Of a stretch of DNA of 64,000 nucleotides, positions 52,669 to 61,608 are shown one piece after another. Source of the stretch: Pseudovibrio flavus (GTDB lineage: Bacteria > Pseudomonadota > Alphaproteobacteria > Rhizobiales > Stappiaceae); the NCBI RefSeq assembly GCF_009711345.1, contig NZ_SMMA01000054.1, positions 44,810-108,809 of the forward strand. The letters run 5' to 3'. The notes beneath the pieces are model-generated. The model did no database searches. It was not told where the DNA came from and saw only the letters and a program-made list of their open reading frames with translations. A program made the position numbers and the translations under genes. Within the stretch, counting starts at the first letter, position 1. Every line of letters starts with the position of its first letter.

Positions 52669-53733
52669 ATGGCGCGCGATTTTTATAGCAACCCAAGCTT
52701 TGGAACTCGTCCCGTGACAACAAAAATCGGGAAAACTATTATGTCTGCAAATTTCACAAAGTTCGCACTTGGTCTGGCTGTAGCACTGCCAACTGCACTT
52801 GCATCTTTCTCTGCAACCGCAGTTGAAGCTGTTACCATTCGTTTGGCACATAACCTTGAGCCAAGCCACGTTGTTGCAATGGCTCTGGAACAGCTGGGTG
52901 ACGACCTGAAGGAAATGTCCGGCGGCAAAATGAAACTGCGCATCTATGGCTCTGGCCAGATGGGCGGTCCTCGTGAAACTCTCGAAATGCTCCAGCAGGA
53001 AGCTCTGGACATGACCAAGGGTTCCGCAAGTGAGATGGAAGCATTCGAAAGCACCTTCTCCGTATTCTCCATGCCTTACCTGTTCCGCGACAAAGCGCAC
53101 TTCCACGAAGTTCTCTACGGAGAAATCGGCCGTGAAATGATGGCTCTGCCGAAAGACAAAGGCTTCATGGCAATTGCTGCTTACGAAGCAGGTGAGCGCA
53201 GCTTCTACGCTACTAAGCCGATCAAGAGCCCTGCAGATATGAAGGGTCTCAAAATCCGCGTGGTTTCTACCCCAACCACCAACCGCATGATCGAGCTTCT
53301 CGGCGCTTCTCCTGCACCAATCGCATTCGGTGAAGTTTACACCGCGATCCAGCAGGGCGTTATCGATGGCGCAGAAAACAACGAGCCATCCTACTACCAC
53401 ACCCGCCACGTTGAAGTTGCTCAGCACGTTGCTCTCGACCAGCACACCTCCGTGCCTGACTACCTCGTAATCTCCACTGCTACTTGGGATGCACTGTCTG
53501 CTGAACAGCAGGAAATCCTGATGAAAGCTGCTCGTAAGTCTGAAGACTACCAGCGCGAACTGTGGGACGCAGAAGTAGAAAAGTCCATCAAGCTTTCTAA
53601 AGAAGCTGGCGCGACTTTCTATGAAGTAGACAAGACCGCATTCCGTGCAGCTCTTCAGCCACTGTACGACGATGCTGCTGCTGACCAGAACAAAAACGCT
53701 TGGATCCAGCGCATCGAAGCTGCTGGCAAGTAA
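52669..53733 (+). CDS. TRAP transporter periplasmic binding protein (DctP family), probable hexuronate-binding
   Basis: This 354-residue precursor has two plausible starts. ATG 52669 has AGGAGG 8 bases before it and gives 24 extra residues (ARDFYSNPSFGTRPVTTKIG); ATG 52741 gives a clean signal peptide (SANFTKFALGLAVALPTALASF...VEA). The mature DctP domain has VTIRLAHNLEPSHVVAMALEQ, LRIYGSGQMGGPRETLEMLQ, LKIRVVSTPTTNRMIELLGA and GVIDGAENNEPSYYHTRH, the last holding the conserved substrate-binding region. With DctQ and DctM it imports a solute by a sodium or proton gradient. The uxaABC context makes galacturonate or glucuronate the likely ligand. A hairpin follows the stop. Confidence 0.9.
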   Translation: MARDFYSNPSFGTRPVTTKIGKTIMSANFTKFALGLAVALPTALASFSATAVEAVTIRLAHNLEPSHVVAMALEQLGDDLKEMSGGKMKLRIYGSGQMGGPRETLEMLQQEALDMTKGSASEMEAFESTFSVFSMPYLFRDKAHFHEVLYGEIGREMMALPKDKGFMAIAAYEAGERSFYATKPIKSPADMKGLKIRVVSTPTTNRMIELLGASPAPIAFGEVYTAIQQGVIDGAENNEPSYYHTRHVEVAQHVALDQHTSVPDYLVISTATWDALSAEQQEILMKAARKSEDYQRELWDAEVEKSIKLSKEAGATFYEVDKTAFRAALQPLYDDAAADQNKNAWIQRIEAAGK

Positions 53734-53746
53734 TCGCAAAATATCG

Positions 53747-53775
53747 AGGGGAAGGGGCTTTGTCCCTTCTCCTTC
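53747..53775 (+). terminator. Hairpin after the TRAP binding-protein gene
   Basis: GAAGGG (53751-53756) pairs with CCCTTC (53764-53769), extended by GGGG/CTCC bases outside. It lies in the 76-base gap before dctQ and may act as attenuator or stabiliser; the T run is weak. Confidence 0.4.
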
Positions 53776-53809
53776 TTGTGGCTTGCCACGACAAGACTAG
53801 AGCGAAATC

Positions 53810-54322
53810 ATGCTTCCCCAAAAAATCAAGAAACTTCTCGACGGCGTCATCGCCATGTTCAGCGCTTCTGTCATGGCACTTCTGGTGGTCTGCGTCACCT
53901 GGCAGGTTTTCAGCCGCTACGTTCTTAACGAGCCTAGCACCCTTACCGACGAAATCGCGCGCTTTGCTATGATCTGGGTTGGTCTTCTTGGCGGTGCTTA
54001 CTGTGTTGGCGCAAAACGCCACCTAGCGATCGATCTGCTTACCGGCAAGCTGGAAGGCGCAAAAAGACATTTGTGCGACATCTACACCAACTTGTTCGTC
54101 TGTTTCTTTGCAGCTGCTGCGATGATTGTCGGCGGTATGCGTCTGCTTCTCAAGGTGCAGGCTACTGGCCAGATCTCCCCTGCGCTCGAACTGCCAATGG
54201 AATACGTCTATGCGGTTCTGCCTTTGAGCGGCGTCATCATCGTTATCTATACCCTTCATTTTGCTGTTGAAGCGCTGCGCGAACTGATCAGCAATAAATC
54301 CTCTGCTCCGAAGGAGAATTAA
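53810..54322 (+). CDS. TRAP transporter small permease (DctQ family)
   Basis: This 170-residue protein has four membrane helices and the DctQ features VCVTWQVFSRYVLNEPSTLTDEIARFAMIWVGLLGGAY-type core around residues 25-65. It joins the large permease in the inner membrane. The large permease gene begins one base after its stop. Length is typical for the family. Confidence 0.92.
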   Translation: MLPQKIKKLLDGVIAMFSASVMALLVVCVTWQVFSRYVLNEPSTLTDEIARFAMIWVGLLGGAYCVGAKRHLAIDLLTGKLEGAKRHLCDIYTNLFVCFFAAAAMIVGGMRLLLKVQATGQISPALELPMEYVYAVLPLSGVIIVIYTLHFAVEALRELISNKSSAPKEN

Positions 54323-54323
54323 G

Positions 54324-55625
54324 ATGGATTGGCTCATTCCACTCGTCCTTTTCGGATCTTTCTTCCTGCTGGTTTTTACCGGCGTTCCTATCGCCTTCGC
54401 TCTGGGCATCTCCGCGATCTTCGCTGGTGGCATGATGATGCCGGTGGAAGTCATTCTGGCTGTTATCAGTCAGCGTATGGTCGCTGGTCTTGATAGCTTT
54501 GCCCTGCTGGCAATTCCGTTCTTTGTTCTCGCTGGTGTGCTGATGAACAGTGGCGGCATTGCAAAACGCCTTATCGCGTTCTCCCAGATTCTGGTTGGCC
54601 AGATGCCGGGTTCCATGGCGCACGTAAACGTTATGGCAAACATGCTGTTCGGCTCCATCTCCGGTTCTGCAACTGCTGCTGCAGCGGCAGTTGGTGGCAC
54701 CATGGCGCCCCTGCAGAAAGAAGCTGGCTACGACCCTGCATACTCTGCTGCTGTAAACGTCACTTCCTGTATTACCGGCCTTTTGATTCCACCATCCAAC
54801 GTTCTGATCATTTATGCTCTGACCGCTGGCGGCATCTCTGTTTCCACCCTCTTCATGGCTGGCTACCTGCCGGGTATCCTGATGGGTCTTTGCTTGATGG
54901 CAGTTGGTGCAATCATTGCAAAGCGTCGTAACTACCCGCTGTCTCCAAAGCCAACTTTGAACCAGGCTCTGAAAATCACTTGGGAAGCAATTCCAAGCCT
55001 GATGCTGGTTGTGATCGTAATGGGCGGCATCATGGGCGGCGTATTCACCGCGACTGAAGCATCCGCTATCGCAGTGGTCTACGCTTTCTTCCTGTCCGTG
55101 ATCATTTATCGTGAAGTGAAGTTCTCTCAGCTGCCTCAGCTTCTGATTGACTCAGTTGTGATGACCGCGATCATCCTCATTCTGATCTCCATCTCTATCG
55201 GCATGTCTTGGGTTATGACCCGCGCTGACATTCCGTTCATCATCACTGATGCAATGATGGCGATCTCCGAGAACCCGATCATCATCCTGCTCATCATCAA
55301 CGTCATCCTCCTGATTGTTGGTGTGTTCATGGACATGACACCTGCAGTTCTGATCTTCACCCCGATCTTCCTGCCTATCGCACGCGACATCGGCATGGAT
55401 CCAGTTCACTTCGGTATCATGCTCGTAGCGAACCTGTGTATCGGTCTGTGTACTCCACCTGTAGGTGCAGCGCTGTTCGTTGGCTGTACTGTGTCCGATG
55501 TGAAGGTTCACGACATGATCAAGCCAATGCTGCCATTCTTCGGCGCACTGCTCGTCGCACTCGGCCTGATCATCTATGTGCCTGAACTTTCTCTCTTCCT
55601 GCCGCGTTTCTTCGGCATGATGTAA
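54324..55625 (+). CDS. TRAP transporter large permease (DctM family)
   Basis: This 433-residue membrane protein has about twelve helices. Family motifs are FTGVPIAFALGISAI, LLAIPFFVLAGVLMNSGGIAKRLI, GSISGSATAAAAAVGG, IPPSNVLIIYALTAGG and the C-terminal DPVHFGIMLVANLCIGLCTPPVGAALF. It is the solute channel of the TRAP system. Hydrophobic residues are encoded by a narrow set of codons, suggesting strong expression. A palindrome at 55634-55661 follows. Confidence 0.95.
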   Translation: MDWLIPLVLFGSFFLLVFTGVPIAFALGISAIFAGGMMMPVEVILAVISQRMVAGLDSFALLAIPFFVLAGVLMNSGGIAKRLIAFSQILVGQMPGSMAHVNVMANMLFGSISGSATAAAAAVGGTMAPLQKEAGYDPAYSAAVNVTSCITGLLIPPSNVLIIYALTAGGISVSTLFMAGYLPGILMGLCLMAVGAIIAKRRNYPLSPKPTLNQALKITWEAIPSLMLVVIVMGGIMGGVFTATEASAIAVVYAFFLSVIIYREVKFSQLPQLLIDSVVMTAIILILISISIGMSWVMTRADIPFIITDAMMAISENPIIILLIINVILLIVGVFMDMTPAVLIFTPIFLPIARDIGMDPVHFGIMLVANLCIGLCTPPVGAALFVGCTVSDVKVHDMIKPMLPFFGALLVALGLIIYVPELSLFLPRFFGMM

Positions 55626-55633
55626 TTGAAAGC

Positions 55634-55661
55634 GAGTGGGGAAGCAGCTGCCTCCCCACTC
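55634..55661 (+). repeat. Palindrome between dctM and uxaA
   Basis: GAGTGGGG (55634-55641) and CCCCACTC (55654-55661) form perfect 8-bp arms, with an inner GCAGCTGC palindrome. It begins 8 bases after the dctM stop and lacks a following T run. Confidence 0.55.
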
Positions 55662-55738
55662 AAATAACCCCCGCATAGTCGGGGAAGATACCGAACATCA
55701 CCAACTAGAACGCGACAGTTAATACAACATAGGGTGGT

Positions 55739-55789
55739 CTTGCCGGGATGACCTCGGCAGGCAACGCCCCTCCCTTGCCCAAAGGCAGG
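55739..55789 (+). promoter_or_regulatory. Two small stem-loops in the uxaA leader
   Basis: TGCCG/CGGCA (55741-55745, 55755-55759) and TGCC/GGCA (55776-55779, 55784-55787) occur within two similar CTTGCC...GGCAGG blocks. They lie 21-71 bases before the uxaA start. Confidence 0.35.
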
Positions 55790-55809
55790 CCAGGACTACC
55801 GAGACTCTC

Positions 55810-57288
55810 ATGAAAACCACCTTAAAGATCCATCCAAACGATACAGTTTGCGTCGCCATTCAGGCGCTCAAGTCCGGTGATACTTTCGAAGGTGTAACGC
55901 TCCTTGAGGATATCCCAGCAGGTCACAAGTTCGCATTGAAACCAATTGCCGCCGGTGATGACGCCATCAAGTACGGCTATTCCATCGGCAAGGCGAAAAG
56001 CGACATTGCAGCTGGTGCCCATGTGCATGCGCACAACATCAAGACCGGTCTCGGAACCGACGAAACCTACACCTATTCCGGCGTGCCTGTAGAAGACGCC
56101 ATTGTCAGCGATATTCCAACCATCAATGCCTTTGTTCGCAAAAACGGCGATATCGGCATTCGCAACGATCTCTGGATCGTACCGCTTGTTGGCTGCATCA
56201 ACGGTGTAGCGCAAAACGTTGCGCGCCAGTTTGAAGCCTCCGGCAAACTGCCAGAAGGCGCTCAGGTTCTTGTTCTTTCGCACCCGTTCGGCTGCTCCCA
56301 GCTGGGCGACGATCTGGATAACACCCGCACAATCCTGCAGAACCTCGTTGTTCATCCAAATGCTGGTGGTGTGCTGGTTCTGGGTCTTGGCTGTGAAAAC
56401 AACACCATGGCTTCCTTCAAAGAAGGCTTGGTACTGCCAGATGAGTCTCGCGTTCGTTTCATGGTCGCGCAGGACTTCAAAGACGAAGCAGAGATCGCTA
56501 CCGGCTTGCTCGACGAGCTTTGCGAGCAGCTGCACAACGACAAGCGCGAACCGGTGGGCGTTGATCGTCTGCGCATCGGTTTGAAGTGTGGTGGTTCTGA
56601 CGGTTTCTCCGGTATTACCGCAAACCCGCTTCTTGGCTCCATGTCTGATTGGTTGATCGCTCGCGGCGGCACTTCTGTTCTGACCGAAGTGCCGGAAATG
56701 TTCGGCGCAGAGCGTATCTTGATGGCGCGCGCTGAAAACCAAGGCGTTTTCGCGGACATCGTTACGCTGATCAACGACTTCAAGCAGTACTATGTGGATC
56801 ACAATCAGCCGATCTATGAGAACCCGTCTCCGGGTAACAAGGCTGGCGGTATCACCACATTGGAAGAGAAGTCTCTCGGCTGCACCCAGAAGGCTGGTAC
56901 TGCAATCGTTCGCGATGTGAAGCGCTATAAAGAGCGCATCGAAAAACGCGGTCTGAACCTGTTTGAAGCACCGGGCAACGACGGCACTGCGATTACCGCT
57001 CTTGCTGCATGTGGCTGCCATATGGTGCTGTTCACCACCGGCCGCGGCAACCCGATGGGCTCTGTTATTCCAACCGTGAAAGTTGCTTCCAACAACGAGT
57101 TGGCTGCCAACAAACCCCACTGGATCGACTATTCCGCTGGCCCTGTAGCGCAGGGCAATGCCAGCCTTGATGAAGTATGCGAAGATTTCGCAGCCTATCT
57201 GATGGACGTGGCCAACGGCACCCAAACCCGCAACGAGATTACCCGAAATCAGGACGTGGTGATCTTCAAATCGGGCGTAACGCTTTAA
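55810..57288 (+). CDS. uxaA: Altronate dehydratase
   Basis: This 492-residue enzyme dehydrates D-altronate to 2-keto-3-deoxygluconate. The N-terminal SAF-type domain (KIHPNDTVCVAIQAL...AHNIKTGLG, about 1-95) and the large catalytic domain are both present. Motifs are NAFVRKNGDIGIRNDLWIVPLVGC, SHPFGCSQLGDDL, LGLGCENNTM, LKCGGSDGFSGITANPLLG and TTGRGNPMGSVIPTVKV. Conserved Cys residues could hold its Fe ion. Length matches E. coli UxaA (495). First of the three uxa genes. Confidence 0.94.
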   Translation: MKTTLKIHPNDTVCVAIQALKSGDTFEGVTLLEDIPAGHKFALKPIAAGDDAIKYGYSIGKAKSDIAAGAHVHAHNIKTGLGTDETYTYSGVPVEDAIVSDIPTINAFVRKNGDIGIRNDLWIVPLVGCINGVAQNVARQFEASGKLPEGAQVLVLSHPFGCSQLGDDLDNTRTILQNLVVHPNAGGVLVLGLGCENNTMASFKEGLVLPDESRVRFMVAQDFKDEAEIATGLLDELCEQLHNDKREPVGVDRLRIGLKCGGSDGFSGITANPLLGSMSDWLIARGGTSVLTEVPEMFGAERILMARAENQGVFADIVTLINDFKQYYVDHNQPIYENPSPGNKAGGITTLEEKSLGCTQKAGTAIVRDVKRYKERIEKRGLNLFEAPGNDGTAITALAACGCHMVLFTTGRGNPMGSVIPTVKVASNNELAANKPHWIDYSAGPVAQGNASLDEVCEDFAAYLMDVANGTQTRNEITRNQDVVIFKSGVTL

Positions 57289-57300
57289 AGAACTCCAGCG

Positions 57301-57330
57301 CTCCCGACAGACTGAAATGCTTGTCGGGAG
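57301..57330 (+). repeat. Hairpin between uxaA and uxaB
   Basis: CTCCCGACA (57301-57309) and TGTCGGGAG (57322-57330) form perfect 9-bp arms with a 12-base loop. No T run follows; it is probably an intercistronic stabiliser or processing site. Confidence 0.6.
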
Positions 57331-57371
57331 TATCTGCAAAATTAACAAGCTCACCACAAGAGAGATCACTG

Positions 57372-58856
57372 ATGGAACGAGTGAATGCATCTAACCTGAA
57401 TGGCCGTGCCCGCCCGACCGAGCGCGTTATTCAGTTCGGCGAAGGTAACTTCCTGCGCGCGTTTATCGACTGGAAAATCGATCGCATGAACGAAGAAGTC
57501 GGCACCGACTTCGGCGTTGTTGTTGTTCGCCCTATCGATGGCGGTATTCCAATTTCCCTGAACGACAGCGACGGCGTTTACACCGTTCTGTCTCGCGGTG
57601 TTGGCGAAGATGGCAATGCGTTCTCCGACGCTCGTCCGATTTCCGCAATCCGCCGTGAAATCTCCGCCGTTCATGACTGGGAAGAAACCCTGTCTCTGGC
57701 ACGCAATACCGACTTCGTAGCTGTTGTTTCCAACACCACCGAAGCTGGCATCACCTATGTGGCAGACTGCAAGAAAGACGATGCGCCACCTGCATCCTTC
57801 CCTGCAAAAGTAACCCGCATGCTGATGGAACGCTTTGAAGCATGTGGCCAGTCTGAAGCTCCGGGCTTCCACTTCCTGCCTTGCGAACTGATCGACAAAA
57901 ACGGCGACACCCTCGAGAAGGTTGTTCTCAAGCACGCTGCTGACTGGGCTCTTTCTGAAGAGTTCGTCGCATGGGTTAAAGAGAAGAACGCATTCTACAA
58001 CACCCTTGTTGACCGCATCGTACCGGGCTACCCGCGTGACGAAGCAGACGCAATCGAAGCAGAGCTAGGCTACAAAGACCCTCTGATGGTTGCTGCTGAG
58101 CTGTTCCACTTCCTCGTTATCGAGAAGCGTGACGACCAGCCTGAACTGGTGATGCCACTTGCTGAAAAAGACAGCGGCACCATCGTTGTTGCTAATGCCG
58201 ACGGTTACAAAGAACGCAAAGTAGCGATCCTCAACGGTTCTCACACCGCTCTGTGCCCACTGGCACTGGTAGCAGGTATCGACTCCGTTAAGGAAGCAAT
58301 GGACAACGGTCCGGCAAACGCATTCCTCAAAGGCATGCTCGAAACCGAAATCATGCCGTACCTGTCTCTGCCACAGGACGAGCTGAAGGTGTTTGCTGAA
58401 GAAGTTCTACGCCGCTTTGCGAACCCGTTCATCGCGCACCGTTGGTACGACATCTCCCTCAACGGTATTGCGAAGTTCCACACCCGCAACCTGCCACGCT
58501 TTGAAAAGCACAAAGAAGTTTCCGGCCACGCACCTCGTTACATGGGTCTTTCCCTTGCTGCATGGCTTGCATTCTACACCGGCAACTTTGCAAAAGCTGC
58601 AGACCTGCCAGCACGTGACGCTGACGATGTGAAGGCAAAGTTTGCTGAAATCGCAGCGCTGAAAGACAGTGACGGCGTTGAAGCAATGGTTCGTGCATTC
58701 CTGCGTGAAGAGAGCTTCTGGGGTAAGAGCCTCGAGTGCTGCTCATTGGTAAAAACTGTTGTCGAAGGCTTCGATTTCCTCACCGAACAGCCATTCGATC
58801 TTGACCGTCTTGCCTTTTGGGATGTAGGCGGCAAGAACTGCCAATGCTGCGGATAA
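57372..58856 (+). CDS. uxaB: Tagaturonate reductase (altronate oxidoreductase)
   Basis: This 494-residue polyol dehydrogenase (mannitol dehydrogenase family) reduces tagaturonate to altronate with NADH. Features are the N-terminal ERVIQFGEGNFLRAFIDWKID, VVVVRPIDGG, NTDFVAVVSNTTEAGITY, FLPCELIDKNGDTLEKVVL and the catalytic region KVAILNGSHTALCPLALVAG. The ATG at 57372 is chosen; a longer frame runs into uxaA. The C-terminus ends CQCCG. A strong terminator-like hairpin follows before uxaC. Confidence 0.92.
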   Translation: MERVNASNLNGRARPTERVIQFGEGNFLRAFIDWKIDRMNEEVGTDFGVVVVRPIDGGIPISLNDSDGVYTVLSRGVGEDGNAFSDARPISAIRREISAVHDWEETLSLARNTDFVAVVSNTTEAGITYVADCKKDDAPPASFPAKVTRMLMERFEACGQSEAPGFHFLPCELIDKNGDTLEKVVLKHAADWALSEEFVAWVKEKNAFYNTLVDRIVPGYPRDEADAIEAELGYKDPLMVAAELFHFLVIEKRDDQPELVMPLAEKDSGTIVVANADGYKERKVAILNGSHTALCPLALVAGIDSVKEAMDNGPANAFLKGMLETEIMPYLSLPQDELKVFAEEVLRRFANPFIAHRWYDISLNGIAKFHTRNLPRFEKHKEVSGHAPRYMGLSLAAWLAFYTGNFAKAADLPARDADDVKAKFAEIAALKDSDGVEAMVRAFLREESFWGKSLECCSLVKTVVEGFDFLTEQPFDLDRLAFWDVGGKNCQCCG

Positions 58857-58866
58857 TAAATTAACG

Positions 58867-58894
58867 CGCAGGGTCTCAGGGCCCTGCGTTTTTT
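58867..58894 (+). terminator. Terminator-like hairpin between uxaB and uxaC
   Basis: CGCAGGG (58867-58873) and CCCTGCG (58882-58888) form a perfect stem followed by TTTTTT. It would limit transcription into uxaC unless that gene has its own promoter. Confidence 0.75.
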
Positions 58895-58924
58895 AGAAGA
58901 ATAATCAAATCTGGAGCCTCTCTA

Positions 58925-60340
58925 ATGAGCAGCTTTCTGACTGAAGACTTCCTCCTTCACACCGATGTTGCACGTGAACTGTATCACGACTTCGCGAAGG
59001 ACATGCCGATCATCGACTATCACTGCCACCTGCCTCCTCATCAGGTTGCCGATGATCACAAATTCGAAAACCTGACCCAGATCTGGCTGTACGGCGATCA
59101 CTACAAGTGGCGCGGCATGCGCACCAACGGTGTTGCTGAACGTTTCTGCACCGGCGATGCTTCCGATAAAGAAAAGTTCCTGAAGTGGGCTGAAACCGTT
59201 CCTCAGACCCTCGGTAACCCGCTGTACCACTGGACCCACCTTGAGCTGCGTCGTCCGTTCGGCATCGATGATGTTGTGCTGAACCCAGAGACCGCAGAAG
59301 GCGTGTGGAACCGTGCAAACGAACTGCTTGCTACCCCTGAGTTCTCCGCTCGCGGTATCATGAAGCAGATGAACGTTGTGATGGCTGGCACCACCGACGA
59401 TCCAATCGACGATCTGGCAGCTCACAAGAAAATCGCTGAAGACGCAGACTTCAACGTTCAAGTTCGTCCAAGCTGGCGCCCTGACAAATCCTTCGTAATC
59501 AACGCTCCGATTTACCCTGAGTACATTGCAAAGCTTGGCGAAGTTTCCGGCGTTGAAATCGTGAAGTTTGCTGATCTGTGCGATGCGCTTTCCAAGCGTA
59601 TGGACCACTTCGCAGCACACGGCTGTAACATTTCCGACCACGCGCTTGACGTTGTTGTTTACGAAGAAGCGACCGAAGCTGAACTGGACGCGATCATTGC
59701 AAAGCGTCTCGGCGGTGAGCTGGTTTCCCAGCTGGATGCAAATCGCATTCAGACCGCAGTAATGGTCTTCCTCGGTAAAGAATACGCAAAACGCGGTTGG
59801 GTACAGCAGTACCACATCGGCGCGCTGCGCAATAACTCTGACCGTATGCTGCGTCTGCTCGGCCCGGACACCGGCTTTGACTCCATCAACGACGGCCTGG
59901 TTGCTGCTCCTCTTGCTAAGCTCCTGAACGCTCTGGACACTGAAGATGCTCTGCCAAAGACCATTCTTTACTGTCTGAACCCACGCGACAACGAAGTTCT
60001 GGGCACCATGTGTGGCTGTTTCCAGGGCGGTGAAACCGCTGGCAAAATCCAGTTCGGTTCCGGCTGGTGGTTCAACGACCAGAAAGACGGCATGCTGCGT
60101 CAGATGGAACAGCTCTCCCAGCTGGGTCTGCTGTCCCGCTTCGTTGGTATGCTGACCGACAGCCGTTCGTTCCTCTCCTACACCCGCCACGAATACTTCC
60201 GTCGTCTGGTTTGCCAGCTGATCGGCAAGTGGGTTGTAGAAGGCGAGGCTCCTCGCGACATGAAGCTTCTGGGCCAGATGGTTCAGGACATCAGCTTCAA
60301 CAACGCAAACGAGTACTTCGGTTACAAGATCGAGCTCTAA
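58925..60340 (+). CDS. uxaC: Glucuronate (hexuronate) isomerase
   Basis: This 471-residue amidohydrolase-type isomerase converts galacturonate to tagaturonate or glucuronate to fructuronate. Motifs are [18 protein letters not shown] with the HxH pair near residue 35, [36 protein letters not shown] and a C-terminal [23 protein letters not shown]. Length matches E. coli UxaC (470). With UxaB and UxaA it completes the path from galacturonate to 2-keto-3-deoxygluconate. UxuA and UxuB (for glucuronate) and KDG kinase/aldolase are not in the window. Confidence 0.95.
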   Translation: MSSFLTEDFLLHTDVARELYHDFAKDMPIIDYHCHLPPHQVADDHKFENLTQIWLYGDHYKWRGMRTNGVAERFCTGDASDKEKFLKWAETVPQTLGNPLYHWTHLELRRPFGIDDVVLNPETAEGVWNRANELLATPEFSARGIMKQMNVVMAGTTDDPIDDLAAHKKIAEDADFNVQVRPSWRPDKSFVINAPIYPEYIAKLGEVSGVEIVKFADLCDALSKRMDHFAAHGCNISDHALDVVVYEEATEAELDAIIAKRLGGELVSQLDANRIQTAVMVFLGKEYAKRGWVQQYHIGALRNNSDRMLRLLGPDTGFDSINDGLVAAPLAKLLNALDTEDALPKTILYCLNPRDNEVLGTMCGCFQGGETAGKIQFGSGWWFNDQKDGMLRQMEQLSQLGLLSRFVGMLTDSRSFLSYTRHEYFRRLVCQLIGKWVVEGEAPRDMKLLGQMVQDISFNNANEYFGYKIEL

Positions 60341-60410
60341 ACGTTAAAAGGCTGAAACTCCGCGCTAATTCTTTGATGAAACGCGCAGCAGCCTGACAAA
60401 AAGAAAATTG

Positions 60411-60444
60411 GCCCGCCCTCGGCTACCGAGCGGCGGGCTTTTTT
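60411..60444 (+). terminator. Rho-independent terminator of the hexuronate operon
   Basis: GCCCGC (60411-60416) pairs with GCGGGC (60433-60438), with an inner CTCGG/CCGAG stem, followed by TTTTTT. Confidence 0.85.
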
Positions 60445-60467
60445 ATTTGCAATCACGCCAGCGAAAA

Positions 60468-61547
60468 TCATAACCACGGTTTTAAAATGACTTTGCCTAG
60501 TACTTCGTGATTTTCGACTAGCCGGTGTGCCTCTCTAATTTCACGAAGAGGGAGCTCGCATGCAATTTGTGGCTTGATTAACCCGCGTGAAAGAGCCTCT
60601 AAAAACACTCTCTGGTCATTGAGCCGTGAGCCGCGGATACCAACCACATTCATCTCCTTGGAGACGAGGTCCATGATCGACCAAGGTAATGGGCCGCGCT
60701 GCACGTCTCCGCCGACGGGGCAGATTGTTCCGCCTAGTCGCAGTGCTGAGAAACTAAGATCTAGTAGATCCGGATTGCCTGTAAATTCAATGGAATGCTC
60801 AACACCTTGGCCACGGGTAAATTGCAATATTTGCTCCAGAGCCGAGGTGATATTAGCAGGGTCGACCACGAGATCCGCGCCCAACTCATACAGGGCTTGG
60901 CGTTTCTTTTCGCTTCTGCTTGTTGTGATAACAGATGCACCTGAAAGGCGTGCCCACTCTAAAGTGGCATATCCCATCCCTCCGGATGCGCCGGTAACGA
61001 ACACAACATCTCCCGGACGGACATTGCACCGATCCACCACGATACGGTGACTTGTCGGGTACGACCAAGAGCCAGCAGCGGCAGCCTCGTAACTCACATT
61101 GTCGGGCAGCTTCATCCAGTAATGCTCTGGACGGGAGACGTACTGCGCGTTGCCACCCTTCATCGCATGTCCAGGGTAATCAATGCCAACCGACAGGTTA
61201 CCCAGCCCGCGAACAGCATTCAGGTCCGATGGGTTTTCAGGATGAACTAGGCCAAGCACGCGGTCCCCGGCGGAGAACGCTCTCACATGCTCTCCTACCT
61301 CAACAACCTCGCCGGTTGCTTCACGGCCAAGCTGCTGAGGAAGGGGAAAAGCGGCCCTACCAGGAAGGCCCTTGTTCTCAAACTTGGCGAAGAGGTCGCC
61401 GTTTCTGTATTTGATATCCCAACCAGAAACAGAGGTCGCCATCACCTTTACCAGAACGTCGAAAGGGCCAACTTCCGGAAAGGGAAAATCTCCATACTCG
61501 AGAACGTCCAAACCACCACATTGATTGATGCGCGCTGCTTTCATCAT
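60468..61547 (-). CDS. MDR-family alcohol dehydrogenase/quinone reductase
   Basis: This 359-residue medium-chain reductase has an N-terminal domain with VKVMATSVSGWDIKYRNGDL and LGREATGEVVEVGEHVRAFSAGDRVLGL. The nucleotide-binding domain has VVFVTGASGGMGYATLEWARLSGASV and IEFTGNPDLLDLSFSALRLGG. It probably reduces an aldehyde or quinone, substrate unknown. It starts with two adjacent ATG codons. The gene is divergent from a MarR regulator with a palindromic candidate operator between them, so it is probably repressed by that regulator until a ligand is present. Confidence 0.85.
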   Translation of the reverse strand: MMKAARINQCGGLDVLEYGDFPFPEVGPFDVLVKVMATSVSGWDIKYRNGDLFAKFENKGLPGRAAFPLPQQLGREATGEVVEVGEHVRAFSAGDRVLGLVHPENPSDLNAVRGLGNLSVGIDYPGHAMKGGNAQYVSRPEHYWMKLPDNVSYEAAAAGSWSYPTSHRIVVDRCNVRPGDVVFVTGASGGMGYATLEWARLSGASVITTSRSEKKRQALYELGADLVVDPANITSALEQILQFTRGQGVEHSIEFTGNPDLLDLSFSALRLGGTICPVGGDVQRGPLPWSIMDLVSKEMNVVGIRGSRLNDQRVFLEALSRGLIKPQIACELPLREIREAHRLVENHEVLGKVILKPWL

Positions 61548-61572
61548 TTTCTAACGCCTTCTTCTCTGTTAT

Positions 61573-61590
61573 TGTCAATCTAGATTTACA
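61573..61590. promoter_or_regulatory. Candidate MarR operator
   Basis: An 18-bp palindrome, TGTcAATCTAGATTtACA, with one mismatched pair and a perfect AATCTAGATT core (61577-61586), lies centrally in the 61-base divergent region. Confidence 0.6.
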
Positions 61591-61608
61591 TTGAAAGGTG
61601 TCCGGATT

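Noticed and set aside
52564..53739. A 391-codon minus-strand frame opposite the TRAP binding-protein gene
   Set aside because: It is antisense to a clear DctP protein with signal peptide; no domain is seen in the antisense product.
55822..57390. A 522-codon minus-strand frame opposite uxaA
   Set aside because: It is a shadow of a gene with clear altronate dehydratase motifs; the translation shows no recognisable fold.
58922..60190. A 422-codon minus-strand frame opposite uxaC
   Set aside because: It is a shadow of the glucuronate isomerase gene, created by its biased codon use.
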